DNA of 60,221 nt from CAXTEJ01 sp964243295 (lineage in GTDB: Bacteria > Actinomycetota > Actinomycetes > Actinomycetales > Angustibacteraceae), in the NCBI GenBank assembly GCA_964243295.1, contig CAXTEJ010000018.1, positions 1-60,221 of the forward strand, given 5' to 3'. Below the pieces are notes generated by a model that was not told where the DNA came from, did not search any database, and was given only the letters and a program-made list of their open reading frames with translations. A program made the position numbers and the translations under genes. This document shows, in pieces, positions 17,908-27,943 of this stretch. Position 1 is the first letter of the stretch. The number at the start of each line of letters is the position of its first letter.

Positions 17908-19056
17908 TCAGGTCCAGTACAGGACGCGCGCGTCGGGCAGGGTGCGCGCGACCTCGGTGGTGAAGAAGGCCTTGAGCTCGGTCATGACGTCGGCGGGGTA
18001 GACGTGCTTGAGCGCGCCGAACTTGCCGCGCTTGGCGCGCCGGGCGTCCTCGTCCATCTCCAGCTGGGTGCGCGGGTACCAGCCGAGCAGCACCTCCTTG
18101 CTCTTGGCGGTGAAGCGGTGGGTGATGAGCTCGGTGGTGAGGTCGAGGTCGGGCACACCGGCGACCGCGACGGCGACCTGGGCGAGCAGGTCGGCGTAGT
18201 GCTCGCGCCAGCCGTCGACGGCCATGATCGGCGCGATGGTGAGGCCGACGGGGTAGCCCGCGAGCGCGAGCGAGCGCAGCGCCGCGAGCCGGTCGGCCAG
18301 GGGCGCCGTGCCGCCCTCGAAGCGCCGCGTCACCGGGAGGGCGTTGACCGACAGCCGCACCCGGGTGCGGCCGCGGTGGTCGACGGCCAGCAGCGGGGCG
18401 ACGTCGTCGTACTTCGTGGTGAACCGCAGCTGCACCGGGCCGGGCCAGTCGTGGCTCGCGAAGTGCTCGACCGTGGTCGACAGCGAGCCCGTCAGCCGCT
18501 CGATGCCGAGCGGGTCGGTGTAGCACGAGGCCTCGAACGTCGTGCCCTCCATGCCGCGCGCCTGCGTGCCGGAAGTGACGTGCCCCTGCCCGACGTGCTC
18601 GTCCAGGCCCGCCCAGATCTGCTCGAGGTTGGCGTAGACGCGCGTGATGGGCGGGCCGCCGAGCGAGCCGGCGAGGTAGCAGTACTGGCAATGCGCCGGG
18701 CAGCCCTGCGCGAGGTCGAAGCGCCAGTCGGCGCTCGGCGGGATCGGCTGCGGCTTGCGCGTGGACGCCGGGGCCACCACAACCGCGAGCGTCGACTTCG
18801 CCTGCGCGTAGGTCTCGCGCTCGGTGCCGGCGCGCAGCGGGGGCAGCCGGTCGCTCGCCAGCACCTCGATCGACGGGACGCCGGCCGCCTCGGCGCGCGC
18901 GATGATCCGCTGCCCGTGCGGCAGCTCGGACGCCGAGCGGGTCACCAGCACGCGCCTGGGGCGCCACGTGCGGGGCGTGGTGGTGGTGGGCGCCGCGTCG
19001 GTCGTGTCTATGGGCAGCGGGCTGTCGAGCAGGGACGAAGCGGTCACACCAGGCAC
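17908..19056 (-). CDS. Spore photoproduct lyase-like radical SAM protein
   Basis: A 382-residue radical SAM enzyme related to SplB. The cluster motif is CxxxCxxC at Cys119, Cys123 and Cys126 (CPAHCQYCYLAG), followed by the SPL-like EASCYTDPLGIERLTG, VQLRFTTKYDDV and ELITHRFTAKSKEVLLGWYP. Bacillus SplB repairs the thymine spore photoproduct, but relatives occur in non-sporulating Actinobacteria, where the role is not settled. A conserved Cys near the C-terminus used by true SplB is not evident. A 2H-phosphoesterase gene follows after 2 nt. Confidence 0.85.
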   Translation of the reverse strand: MPGVTASSLLDSPLPIDTTDAAPTTTTPRTWRPRRVLVTRSASELPHGQRIIARAEAAGVPSIEVLASDRLPPLRAGTERETYAQAKSTLAVVVAPASTRKPQPIPPSADWRFDLAQGCPAHCQYCYLAGSLGGPPITRVYANLEQIWAGLDEHVGQGHVTSGTQARGMEGTTFEASCYTDPLGIERLTGSLSTTVEHFASHDWPGPVQLRFTTKYDDVAPLLAVDHRGRTRVRLSVNALPVTRRFEGGTAPLADRLAALRSLALAGYPVGLTIAPIMAVDGWREHYADLLAQVAVAVAGVPDLDLTTELITHRFTAKSKEVLLGWYPRTQLEMDEDARRAKRGKFGALKHVYPADVMTELKAFFTTEVARTLPDARVLYWT

Positions 19057-19098
19057 AACACCCAGCGTGCGTGTCGTCGTCCCGACGCGCCGGGGGCG

Positions 19099-19156
19099 GC
19101 GCGATCAGCCGGGCGCCTGGGGTCGGCGCGATCAGCCTGGGGCAGCGCGATCAGCC
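19099..19156. repeat. Three copies of GCGCGATCAGCC
   Basis: The 12-mer GCGCGATCAGCC occurs at 19099-19110, 19126-19137 and 19145-19156 with GC-rich spacers. The third copy contains the stop codon of the HAD gene. It lies between that stop and the start of the radical SAM gene. Confidence 0.75.
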
Positions 19157-19810
19157 GGGCGCCGGGATGCCGAGCAGCACCTCGAGCTCTCGGGCGGTCT
19201 GCTCGAAGGAGGTGTGCAGCACGGCGACCATGCCGAGCTCGGCGGCGGCGCGCACGTTGACGGCCAGGTCGTCGACGAAGACCGCCTCGTGCGGCTGCAG
19301 CGCCAGCAGGTCGAGGACGTGGTGGTAGATGCGGGGCTCGGGCTTGCGCATGCCGACGTCGCCGCTGATCACCACGACGTCGAACAGCGCCTCCCAGCCC
19401 TCGCGGGGGTACTCGTTGGCCCAGGAGTTCGACAGCACCGCCGTCCGCAAACCGCTCGCGCGGGCGGCGGCCACGAGCCCGAGCATCGACTCGGACGGCG
19501 AGAGCCCTTGCAGCATCCTGGCCAGCAGCCCGTCGGCCGGCACCGGCGAGCCGAGCGCCGCCAGGTCGGCAGCGAGCCGGAGCTCGAAGTCGGGGCCGCT
19601 CAGCTCACCGCGCTCGAGCGCGTGCACCGGGCTGTCGCCGTCCGCCGCGGCTGCCGCGAACATCTGCTGCAGCACCGACGCGAGGTGGTCGGCGGCGATG
19701 CCCTCGGCCGCCGCCCAGCCCCCGAACGCCTCGTCGACCGGCCCGGTGAGCACGCCGCCCCAGTCGACGACCAGTCCACGCAGGTGCGGGGCAGCGGGCG
19801 TGGTCGGCAC
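19151..19810 (-). CDS. HAD-family hydrolase
   Basis: A 219-residue haloacid-dehalogenase-like phosphatase. Motif I is VVDWGGVLTG with nucleophile Asp16; the usual second Asp is Gly, as in the epoxide-hydrolase/Sco-type HAD subgroup. Motif II is TAVLSNSW, motif III the lysine in VGMRKPEP, and motif IV VFVDDLAVN. The substrate is unknown. The stop lies in a short repeat, and the gene is not obviously in an operon. Confidence 0.85.
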   Translation of the reverse strand: MPTTPAAPHLRGLVVDWGGVLTGPVDEAFGGWAAAEGIAADHLASVLQQMFAAAAADGDSPVHALERGELSGPDFELRLAADLAALGSPVPADGLLARMLQGLSPSESMLGLVAAARASGLRTAVLSNSWANEYPREGWEALFDVVVISGDVGMRKPEPRIYHHVLDLLALQPHEAVFVDDLAVNVRAAAELGMVAVLHTSFEQTARELEVLLGIPAPG

Positions 19811-19866
19811 CTCGCCACCGTAGTGCGGTCGGGGGCCGGCCAGCCCGACGTCGCGCGGTGGAAGCG

Positions 19867-21288
19867 CTAGGACGCCGGACGACGTCGCAACCGGCTCGCG
19901 CGCGCCGCGGGCAGCGGGGGGTCACCGGCCAGCCGCGCGGCGAGGCCGGCGAAGGCGTGCCGGGCGCGCGAGCCGGGCGCGGACTCGGTGAGCGTGCGGC
20001 CGGCCAGGAGTGCTGCGTCGAGGGCGGGGACGTCGTCCGGGACGAAGACGGCATCGGCGACGCCGGCGTAGCGCTCGAGGGCCTCGGCGATGCGGCGCTC
20101 GGGCACCGGGCCGACGGCTGAGGCGCGCACGCGGTTGACCACGACGACCGGTCGCATGTCGGTCACCTCGGCGAGGTCCTGCAGGCCGCGCACCAGCCGC
20201 TGCAGCCCCACCGGGTCGGCGGATCCGACGACGACCACGACGTCGGCGACCTCCAGGCACGTCAGCGTGGCGCCGTTGCGGCGCGGGGCGGCCGTGTCGT
20301 AGGACAGCTCCTCGTCCTGCTCCAGGCTGGCTGCGGTGTCGACGACCGTCCAGGGCACCAGGGCGCGTGCCAGGTCGAGGACCGTCGCGAGCGACCCCGG
20401 TCGCAGCTCGGGCCAGCGCGCCGAGCGCGCGATACCGGTGAGCACCCGCACCCCGGGCAGCACCTGCGGGGCGAGCCTGCCGAGCTGGTGGACGTCGAGG
20501 GTGCCGTGGTCGGCGGCGCGGGCGGCGCTCGCGAGGCCCGGGGCCTCGTCGAGCAGGCCGATCACCTGGCCGATGCTCGCCGCGTAGGTGTCGGCGTCGA
20601 CCAGCAGCGACGAGTGGCCCGCGCCGGCCAGCTCGCAGGCCAGGGACACCGCCGTGGTGGTGCGGCCCGGCGCACCCGCCGGACCCCACACGGCGACCAC
20701 GCGCCCAGGCATCGGCGGCACGCCGCGGACGTCGTCCATGTCGGCGGGGTCGAGCGCGTCCCCACCCTCGATCGCGTCGATCCCGTCGATCCCGTCGATC
20801 CCGTCGACATCACGGCCGGCCGGCACCAGCAGGTCGGGCAGCGCGTGGCGGGGGTCGCCGAAGGCGTGGCGCGCCGCCGGGCCGCCCGCGCCGGGGTCGG
20901 CGTCGAGCGCCCGGACCGCCTCGGCGAGCGCGGCCGCCACGGTGACGGCGTCCGCGTCGGCGGGCAGCACCTGCTCGATGCCCAGCTGGCGCAGCCGCCG
21001 CTCGGCGCCGTCGTCGCCGGGCTCGACCAGGACGACGACCGCGCAGCCGTCCGAGCGCAGCCGGGCGAGAGCCTCGCCGTCGAGGCGGCGCAGGTCGGCC
21101 GACACGACGACGGCCCGGGCCTGGCCGCTCGCGACGGTCGCGAGCAGGTCGGCGAGGTCGGCGCAGCGGCGCACGACCTCGACGGTCGGTCGCTGCCGCT
21201 CCAGACCGCTGACCAGTCGTGCCTCCCACCGGCCGGTGACCGCGGTGAGCACCGGCAGCGGGGTGCCCGGGCCCGCCGTCCCGCTCAC
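19867..21288 (-). CDS. CpaE/TadZ-like MinD-family ATPase with altered P-loop
   Basis: A 473-residue protein. The N-terminal 130 residues resemble the receiver-like domain of CpaE/TadZ, and the C-terminal half is a ParA/MinD ATPase fold (SLLVDADTYAASIGQVIGLLDEAPGL). The P-loop reads GPAGAPGRTTTA: the deviant-Walker lysine is absent and the GKT lysine is Arg209, so ATP hydrolysis is doubtful. A GID repeat at residues 162-171 comes from a 9-bp DNA repeat. The GTG start overlaps the SAF gene stop by 4 nt. No pilus ATPase or pilin lies nearby. Confidence 0.78.
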   Translation of the reverse strand: MSGTAGPGTPLPVLTAVTGRWEARLVSGLERQRPTVEVVRRCADLADLLATVASGQARAVVVSADLRRLDGEALARLRSDGCAVVVLVEPGDDGAERRLRQLGIEQVLPADADAVTVAAALAEAVRALDADPGAGGPAARHAFGDPRHALPDLLVPAGRDVDGIDGIDGIDAIEGGDALDPADMDDVRGVPPMPGRVVAVWGPAGAPGRTTTAVSLACELAGAGHSSLLVDADTYAASIGQVIGLLDEAPGLASAARAADHGTLDVHQLGRLAPQVLPGVRVLTGIARSARWPELRPGSLATVLDLARALVPWTVVDTAASLEQDEELSYDTAAPRRNGATLTCLEVADVVVVVGSADPVGLQRLVRGLQDLAEVTDMRPVVVVNRVRASAVGPVPERRIAEALERYAGVADAVFVPDDVPALDAALLAGRTLTESAPGSRARHAFAGLAARLAGDPPLPAARASRLRRRPAS

Positions 21289-22010
21289 GAGCCGCCGCCG
21301 GGCAGCGTCGCGGGCACCGGCACGAGCGTCACCCGGCTCTCGTTGTCGACGGCGCGGATCAGCTGCGGCACGAGGTCGTCGGTGAGCAGCAGCTGCACGG
21401 ACGCGCCGGTGCTGCTGCCCAGCGCCCCGCGGCTGGTCGAGCGGCCCGACACCTGCGCGGCCGCGGCGAGCTTGCGGGGCTCGGCGTACGACGAGCTGCC
21501 GCCGTCGGGGTCGCGGTCGGCGACCCAGACGTCGACGAGGACGCCGGGCGTGAGCGGCTCGGCGGCGTCGGTCTCGACCGGCACCGAGACCGGGCGCAGG
21601 TCGACCTGGTCGCGGGGGCCGACGGCACTGCGGGGCACCAGCTCGCCGGCCGCGACGGTGCGGAGCACGACCTGACCCGGCTGCAGGCCCGACCCCGCCG
21701 AGAGGTACCGGCCACCGGCGGACTCCAGCCGCACGGAGACGACCTGCACGTCGTCCGCCTGCAGCGCCGTGCCGGGCGTCAGCACGCGCGAGGCGGCGTA
21801 GACGGGGGCGGTCTCGTCGGCGCCTTCGACCACGGTCGCGCCACCGACCACCGACGCGAGCACCAGGCCGACGCCCACGAGCAGCCGGGTGTCGCGCCAC
21901 GACGGCGGCTGGATGCGCCGAGCCGTGGCCACGCCAGCCGCACCCTGCGGGCCCGACCCCGCCGTCCCCACGGTCGACGGCGAACGCTCCGGCGATGCCA
22001 TCCGCGCCAC
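21285..22010 (-). CDS. SAF-domain protein, CpaB/RcpC-like
   Basis: A 241-residue protein with a short cytoplasmic N-terminus, one membrane segment near residues 42-60 (LLVGVGLVLASVVGGATVV) and an SAF domain after it (ASRVLTPGTALQADDVQVV). This is the arrangement of the CpaB/RcpC pilus assembly proteins. The GTG at 22010 has GAGGGG five bases upstream and is preferred to the ATG three codons on. It is coupled to the CpaE-like gene by a GTGA overlap. Whether the pair serves pili or another envelope task is unknown. Confidence 0.75.
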   Translation of the reverse strand: MARMASPERSPSTVGTAGSGPQGAAGVATARRIQPPSWRDTRLLVGVGLVLASVVGGATVVEGADETAPVYAASRVLTPGTALQADDVQVVSVRLESAGGRYLSAGSGLQPGQVVLRTVAAGELVPRSAVGPRDQVDLRPVSVPVETDAAEPLTPGVLVDVWVADRDPDGGSSSYAEPRKLAAAAQVSGRSTSRGALGSSTGASVQLLLTDDLVPQLIRAVDNESRVTLVPVPATLPGGGS

Positions 22011-22311
22011 CTTGCCCCCTCACCTGCCGCGGCGTTCTGCCACAGCGGCCACTGTGCCCGGCCGCGCGCCGCCGCACCCCGCGTCGTCCACAACCGGGGC
22101 CGAAGGGGGCTCCGGGGTCACGCAGAGCCACCGGCCGTCCACAGCCCGGCCGCGGTGCCGCGGTCGGCCGTCCCGCCGGTGCGATACTCGCCGCGGACGA
22201 CGGCACCGCCGCCGCGTCCAGTGACCCGACCACCGCGCGACAGACCAGTTCCGACCGGCACGCGCCGATCACGAGCACCGGTGCCGCCGCGGCACCCCCC
22301 GGAGGACCCCC
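22011..22311. other. Intergenic region between divergent SAF and HTH genes
   Basis: These 301 bp separate the SAF gene (minus) from the HTH gene (plus). GATACT at 22183-22188 is a weak -10 candidate for the HTH gene, and GGAGGACCCCC precedes its ATG. I see no coding sequence or RNA gene in the rest. Confidence 0.4.
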
Positions 22312-22560
22312 ATGGCACCGCGGTTCCTGCAGCTCGCCGACGTCGCCGAGCAGCTCAACATCTCCGCGGCGCAGGCCTACGCGCTCGTGCGCTCCGGCGA
22401 CCTCCCGGCGATCAAGGTCGGCGGCCGCGGGCAGTGGCGCGTCGAGGCCACCGAGCTCGAGGCCTACATCCAGCGGCTGTACGACCAGACCCGCGAGTTC
22501 GTCAGCAGCCACCCGTTCGGCAGCGCGGACGACGTCACCGGGCCGGCCGAGCAGCTGTGA
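22312..22560 (+). CDS. Small HTH DNA-binding protein (excisionase/MerR-like)
   Basis: An 82-residue protein made almost entirely of an excisionase-type winged HTH: FLQLADVAEQLNISAAQAYA (helix-turn-helix), then RSGDLPAIKVGGRGQWRV (wing) and an ELEAYIQRLYDQTREFV helix. Such proteins in Actinobacteria are chromosomal regulators rather than phage excisionases; no integrase is nearby. A strong GGAGG site precedes the ATG. It is not BldC by sequence but has the same compact architecture. Confidence 0.85.
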   Translation: MAPRFLQLADVAEQLNISAAQAYALVRSGDLPAIKVGGRGQWRVEATELEAYIQRLYDQTREFVSSHPFGSADDVTGPAEQL

Positions 22561-22644
22561 TGCCACCGACCGAAGCGCCGCCCACCGCCTGACGGCTCGC
22601 ACGGGCGCCGACCCCGGGCGGACCGCGGCGAGGGGGCCTCGCCG

Positions 22645-23295
22645 CTACACCCCGAGGGTCGACGTGCCCGGGGCCGGCCGCAGGGCAGCGAGCGCGACCA
22701 GTGGCACGGTGCGGACGCCCCGCACCTGCGAGGCGCGCCGCCGCTGGTCGGAAGGGTGCTCGGCGAGGTCGACGTGGTCCGCGTAGACGGCGTCCAGCGT
22801 GCCCGTGAGCTGGGAGCCGTCGACGAGGTCGAGGCGCACCGGGCTGCGGTCGCGAGCGACGGCCCGCAGCGCCCAGCTCAGTGAGAGCCTGCGCTGGACG
22901 CCGGTGCGCCCCGTCGTCGCCGCCGCCGACCCCAGCCCGGTGAGGCTGGTCACCGCGGCGAGCGGCACGAGCACCGGCGCAGGCGCGACGAGCACGCACC
23001 ACTGCTGCGCGACGTCGGCCAGCACGCCGTCGTAGCCGCCGCCGCCCACCACCCGCAGCCGCAAGGGGTGCCCGCGGGCGGCGACGAGGCGGTCGGCGAG
23101 CTCGACGAGCGCCCGCTCGCGGCGGGTGCGGTCGGCCACCTCGCCGGCCATCTCGGCCGCTGCGGCTGCCGCTGCCTGCGCCTCGATGTCGTCGAACAGC
23201 TCGTCCCAGCGCACCGGGCCAGCCTGCCGCCTCCCGCTCGTCGGGGTCGCTCTATCCACAGACGTCACCCGATCGCTTGACGTAACGGACACCAT
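22645..23295 (-). CDS. Unknown protein with two LSm-like segments
   Basis: A 216-residue soluble protein that I do not recognise by name. Residues 29-75 are an Ala/Glu-rich helix. Two later stretches have the same pattern, glycine then GxL, V, D/Q and V-L: residues 78-105 (LRLRVVGGGGYDGVLADV and on) and 153-181 (VRLDLVDGSQLTGTLDAVYA and on). This recalls the Sm1 strand pattern of LSm/Hfq folds, but that is inference. The start is an ATG with GAGAGG 7 nt upstream. The divergent LysM gene begins only 57 bp away. Confidence 0.6.
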   Translation of the reverse strand: MVSVTSSDRVTSVDRATPTSGRRQAGPVRWDELFDDIEAQAAAAAAAEMAGEVADRTRRERALVELADRLVAARGHPLRLRVVGGGGYDGVLADVAQQWCVLVAPAPVLVPLAAVTSLTGLGSAAATTGRTGVQRRLSLSWALRAVARDRSPVRLDLVDGSQLTGTLDAVYADHVDLAEHPSDQRRRASQVRGVRTVPLVALAALRPAPGTSTLGV

Positions 23296-23310
23296 GCAAC
23301 AACCTCTCAG

Positions 23311-23330
23311 CACAAGCAAACACAAGCAAA
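23311..23330. repeat. Two tandem 10-bp repeats in a divergent promoter region
   Basis: CACAAGCAAA occurs twice head to tail with exactly one helical turn of spacing, in the 57 bp between the divergent LSm-like and LysM genes. The stretch is much richer in A than its surroundings, so it may be a regulator binding site. Confidence 0.6.
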
Positions 23331-23352
23331 CGTAGGCCGACAGGGGTTGATG

Positions 23353-24198
23353 ATGCACCGAAGCCTCAGCGTGACGGGGTGGGCCGCTGCCGCCGCATGC
23401 GCCACGGCAGCGTTCGCGGCCACCGCCGCCCACGCGCTCGCCGCGGTGCGGGCGGGCGAGCTGGTGCGCGGACCCGCGTGGGCGGTCGTGCTGGTGCTGT
23501 CGGTGGCCGGCCTGCTGCTGACCGTCCGCGTGCTGCTCGCCGTCGGCGCAGCAGCCGCGGGCGCGATGCTCGCGACACTGGCCCCGTACGGGCTCGGCGC
23601 CCACCGCAGCCAGGTCCTCGCCGTCACCCTCGCACCCCGCATGCTCCGGCCGCTGCTCTGCGGCGCGCTCGTGGCCGGCGCCGCCGTCGCAGTCACGCCG
23701 ACAGCACTCGCCGCTGCCCCGACGGCGAGCGCCGCGACGACGGCCGCGACGGTGGCGAGCGCCACGACGGTGGCGACCACCGCCTCGCACGCCACCGCCT
23801 CACACGCCACCGCGGCGCACGCCACCGCAGCGCACGCCACCGGTGCTCACGCTGCTGCCCTGCTCGGCGACGACCTGCCGGCGCCGGGCTGGCCCGCGCT
23901 GTCGGGTGACGGCTGGCGGCCGGACGCGCCGGCAGCGAGGGCGCACCCCGGCGTCGAGCTGGTCACCAGCGCCAGCACGCGGTGCCGGCCCGACGGCGAG
24001 GTCGTCGTGCGCCGCGGCGACACGCTCTGGGACCTCGCGGCCCGCTCGCTCGGCCCTGGTGCGAGCGACGCGGACGTCGCCGCGGCCTGGCCGCGGTGGT
24101 GGCACGCCAACCGCGACGCGATCGGCGCCGACCCCGACCTGCTGCTGCCCGGCACCCGCCTCTGCGCGCCACCCGAATCCCGGACCGCTCGACCCTGA
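23353..24198 (+). CDS. LysM-domain membrane protein
   Basis: A 281-residue protein. About three hydrophobic segments lie in the first 120 residues, then a low-complexity stretch (ATASHATAAHATAAHATGAH, near residues 138-160). The C-terminal LysM domain (VVVRRGDTLWDLAARSLGPG to LLLPGTRLCAP) probably binds peptidoglycan. TTG 23347, ATG 23350 and ATG 23353 are all possible starts; the last has the best spacing to AGGGG. The stop codon is created by the first 14-bp tandem repeat unit, so the C-terminus depends on the repeat boundary. Confidence 0.75.
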   Translation: MHRSLSVTGWAAAAACATAAFAATAAHALAAVRAGELVRGPAWAVVLVLSVAGLLLTVRVLLAVGAAAAGAMLATLAPYGLGAHRSQVLAVTLAPRMLRPLLCGALVAGAAVAVTPTALAAAPTASAATTAATVASATTVATTASHATASHATAAHATAAHATGAHAAALLGDDLPAPGWPALSGDGWRPDAPAARAHPGVELVTSASTRCRPDGEVVVRRGDTLWDLAARSLGPGASDADVAAAWPRWWHANRDAIGADPDLLLPGTRLCAPPESRTARP

Positions 24199-24392
24199 CC
24201 GCTCGACCCTGACCGCTCGACCCTGACCGCTCGACCCNNNNNNNNNNNNNNNNNNNNNNNNNNNNNNNNNNNNNNNNNNNNNNNNNNNNNNNNNNNNNNN
24301 NNNNNNNNNNNNNNNNNNNNNNNNNNNNNNNNNNNNNGACCGCTCGACCCTGACCGCTCGACCCTGACCGCTCGACCCTGACCGCTCGACCC
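24183..24392. repeat. 14-bp tandem repeat array with an assembly gap
   Basis: The unit GACCGCTCGACCCT is repeated perfectly four times before the N run and four times after it (the units flanking the gap and the end are short by one base). It begins in the last codons of the LysM gene and ends 30 nt before the next start. Each unit holds a TGA across the junction, and 14 is not a multiple of three, so plus-strand reading frames are closed within three units. The true copy number is unknown. Confidence 0.95.
24238..24337. other. Assembly gap (100 N)
   Basis: One hundred undetermined bases lie within the 14-bp tandem repeat. The size is a conventional placeholder. Confidence 0.97.
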
Positions 24393-24422
24393 GCCCACCG
24401 CCACCCACCACCAGGAGACCCG

Positions 24423-24995
24423 ATGACCGCCGTGGCCCTGCGCGCCCTGCCGGCTCCCGACTGCGAGCCCCCGGACGACCTGACGCCCGCGACCCACCTC
24501 CGGGGCGTCACCGACACGCGTCCGCGGGTGCGAACCGTGCAGGGCGTGCTGTCACTCGTCGTCGACCGGCGGCCCGACGACAGGGGCCCCGGCCACGAGG
24601 ATGACACCTCCCGACCGGACGACCACGACGCCCGGGACTTCGGGCCACGCCGCACCGCGACCGACGCCCTGCCGTCGGCGCACGACTGGGGACGCCGGTT
24701 GGTGCAGGTGGTGGTCGAGGTCATGTGCTCGCAGCGACCGGCGTCGCAGCTGCTGCGCCACACCTCGCAGCCGGTCTACAACCAGGTCGTCTCCCAGACC
24801 CTGCCGCCCGTGCGCCGCGGTGCGGGAGCCCAGCGCCGACGTCCGCGCGTCACCAGCGTGCGGGTCTGCGAGCCGGTGGACGGCGTCGCCGAGCTCAGCG
24901 CCGTCGTCCACGGGCAGTACCGCGTGCAGGCGATGGCGCTGCGCCTGGAGGGACGCGACGGGCGCTGGCGGGTCACCGCGCTCGAGTGCGGCTGA
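24423..24995 (+). CDS. Rv3235-like (DUF6459) conserved protein
   Basis: A 190-residue protein that matches, in position and shape, the small conserved protein found near secA in Actinobacteria (DUF6459/Rv3235 type, from memory). The first 85 residues are charged and disordered. The conserved part is residues 86-190, beginning WGRRLVQVVVEVMCSQRPASQLLRHTS and ending GRWRVTALECG. Function is unknown. CACCAGGAGACCCG before the ATG contains a good ribosome site, 15 nt after the repeat array. It converges on secA with a terminator between. Confidence 0.7.
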   Translation: MTAVALRALPAPDCEPPDDLTPATHLRGVTDTRPRVRTVQGVLSLVVDRRPDDRGPGHEDDTSRPDDHDARDFGPRRTATDALPSAHDWGRRLVQVVVEVMCSQRPASQLLRHTSQPVYNQVVSQTLPPVRRGAGAQRRRPRVTSVRVCEPVDGVAELSAVVHGQYRVQAMALRLEGRDGRWRVTALECG

Positions 24996-25037
24996 GCGCC
25001 CGAGCAGGATCGGCGCGAGCGCACCACCCGGGACGAC

Positions 25038-25070
25038 GGGAGGGCCGGCGCGCGTCGCACCGGCCCTCCC
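25038..25070. terminator. Bidirectional terminator between DUF6459-like gene and secA
   Basis: GGGAGGGCCGG (25038-25048) pairs perfectly with CCGGCCCTCCC (25060-25070) across an 11-nt loop. The 11-bp stem lies in the 90-bp convergent gap and can serve both strands. Confidence 0.85.
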
Positions 25071-25085
25071 CTCGTGCGCGGGCCC

Positions 25086-27845
<2,760 letters not shown>

Positions 27846-27895
27846 GCGTACGTCTCCGTTGGTCGACTTGGCCCGCTCCCGTGCGGACCGAGGAC

Positions 27896-27901
27896 ATCGT
27901 A
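27896..27901 (-). promoter_or_regulatory. Candidate secA -10 box
   Basis: TACGAT on the minus strand lies 50 nt upstream of the secA GTG and matches the TANNNT consensus. No convincing -35 box is visible. It would give a leader of roughly 43 nt. Confidence 0.4.
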
Positions 27902-27943
27902 CGCGCGCTCACTGCACCCCCAGACGGACGTCGAGGGCCGCTG

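Noticed and set aside
17908..19056. Evidence of sporulation (SplB-like and SpoIIM-like genes)
   Set aside because: Both families are common in non-sporulating Actinobacteria, and no other sporulation gene is seen.
22312..22560. Phage excisionase or integration module
   Set aside because: The HTH gene is excisionase-like in fold only; there is no integrase, attachment repeat or tRNA, and codon use matches the neighbours.
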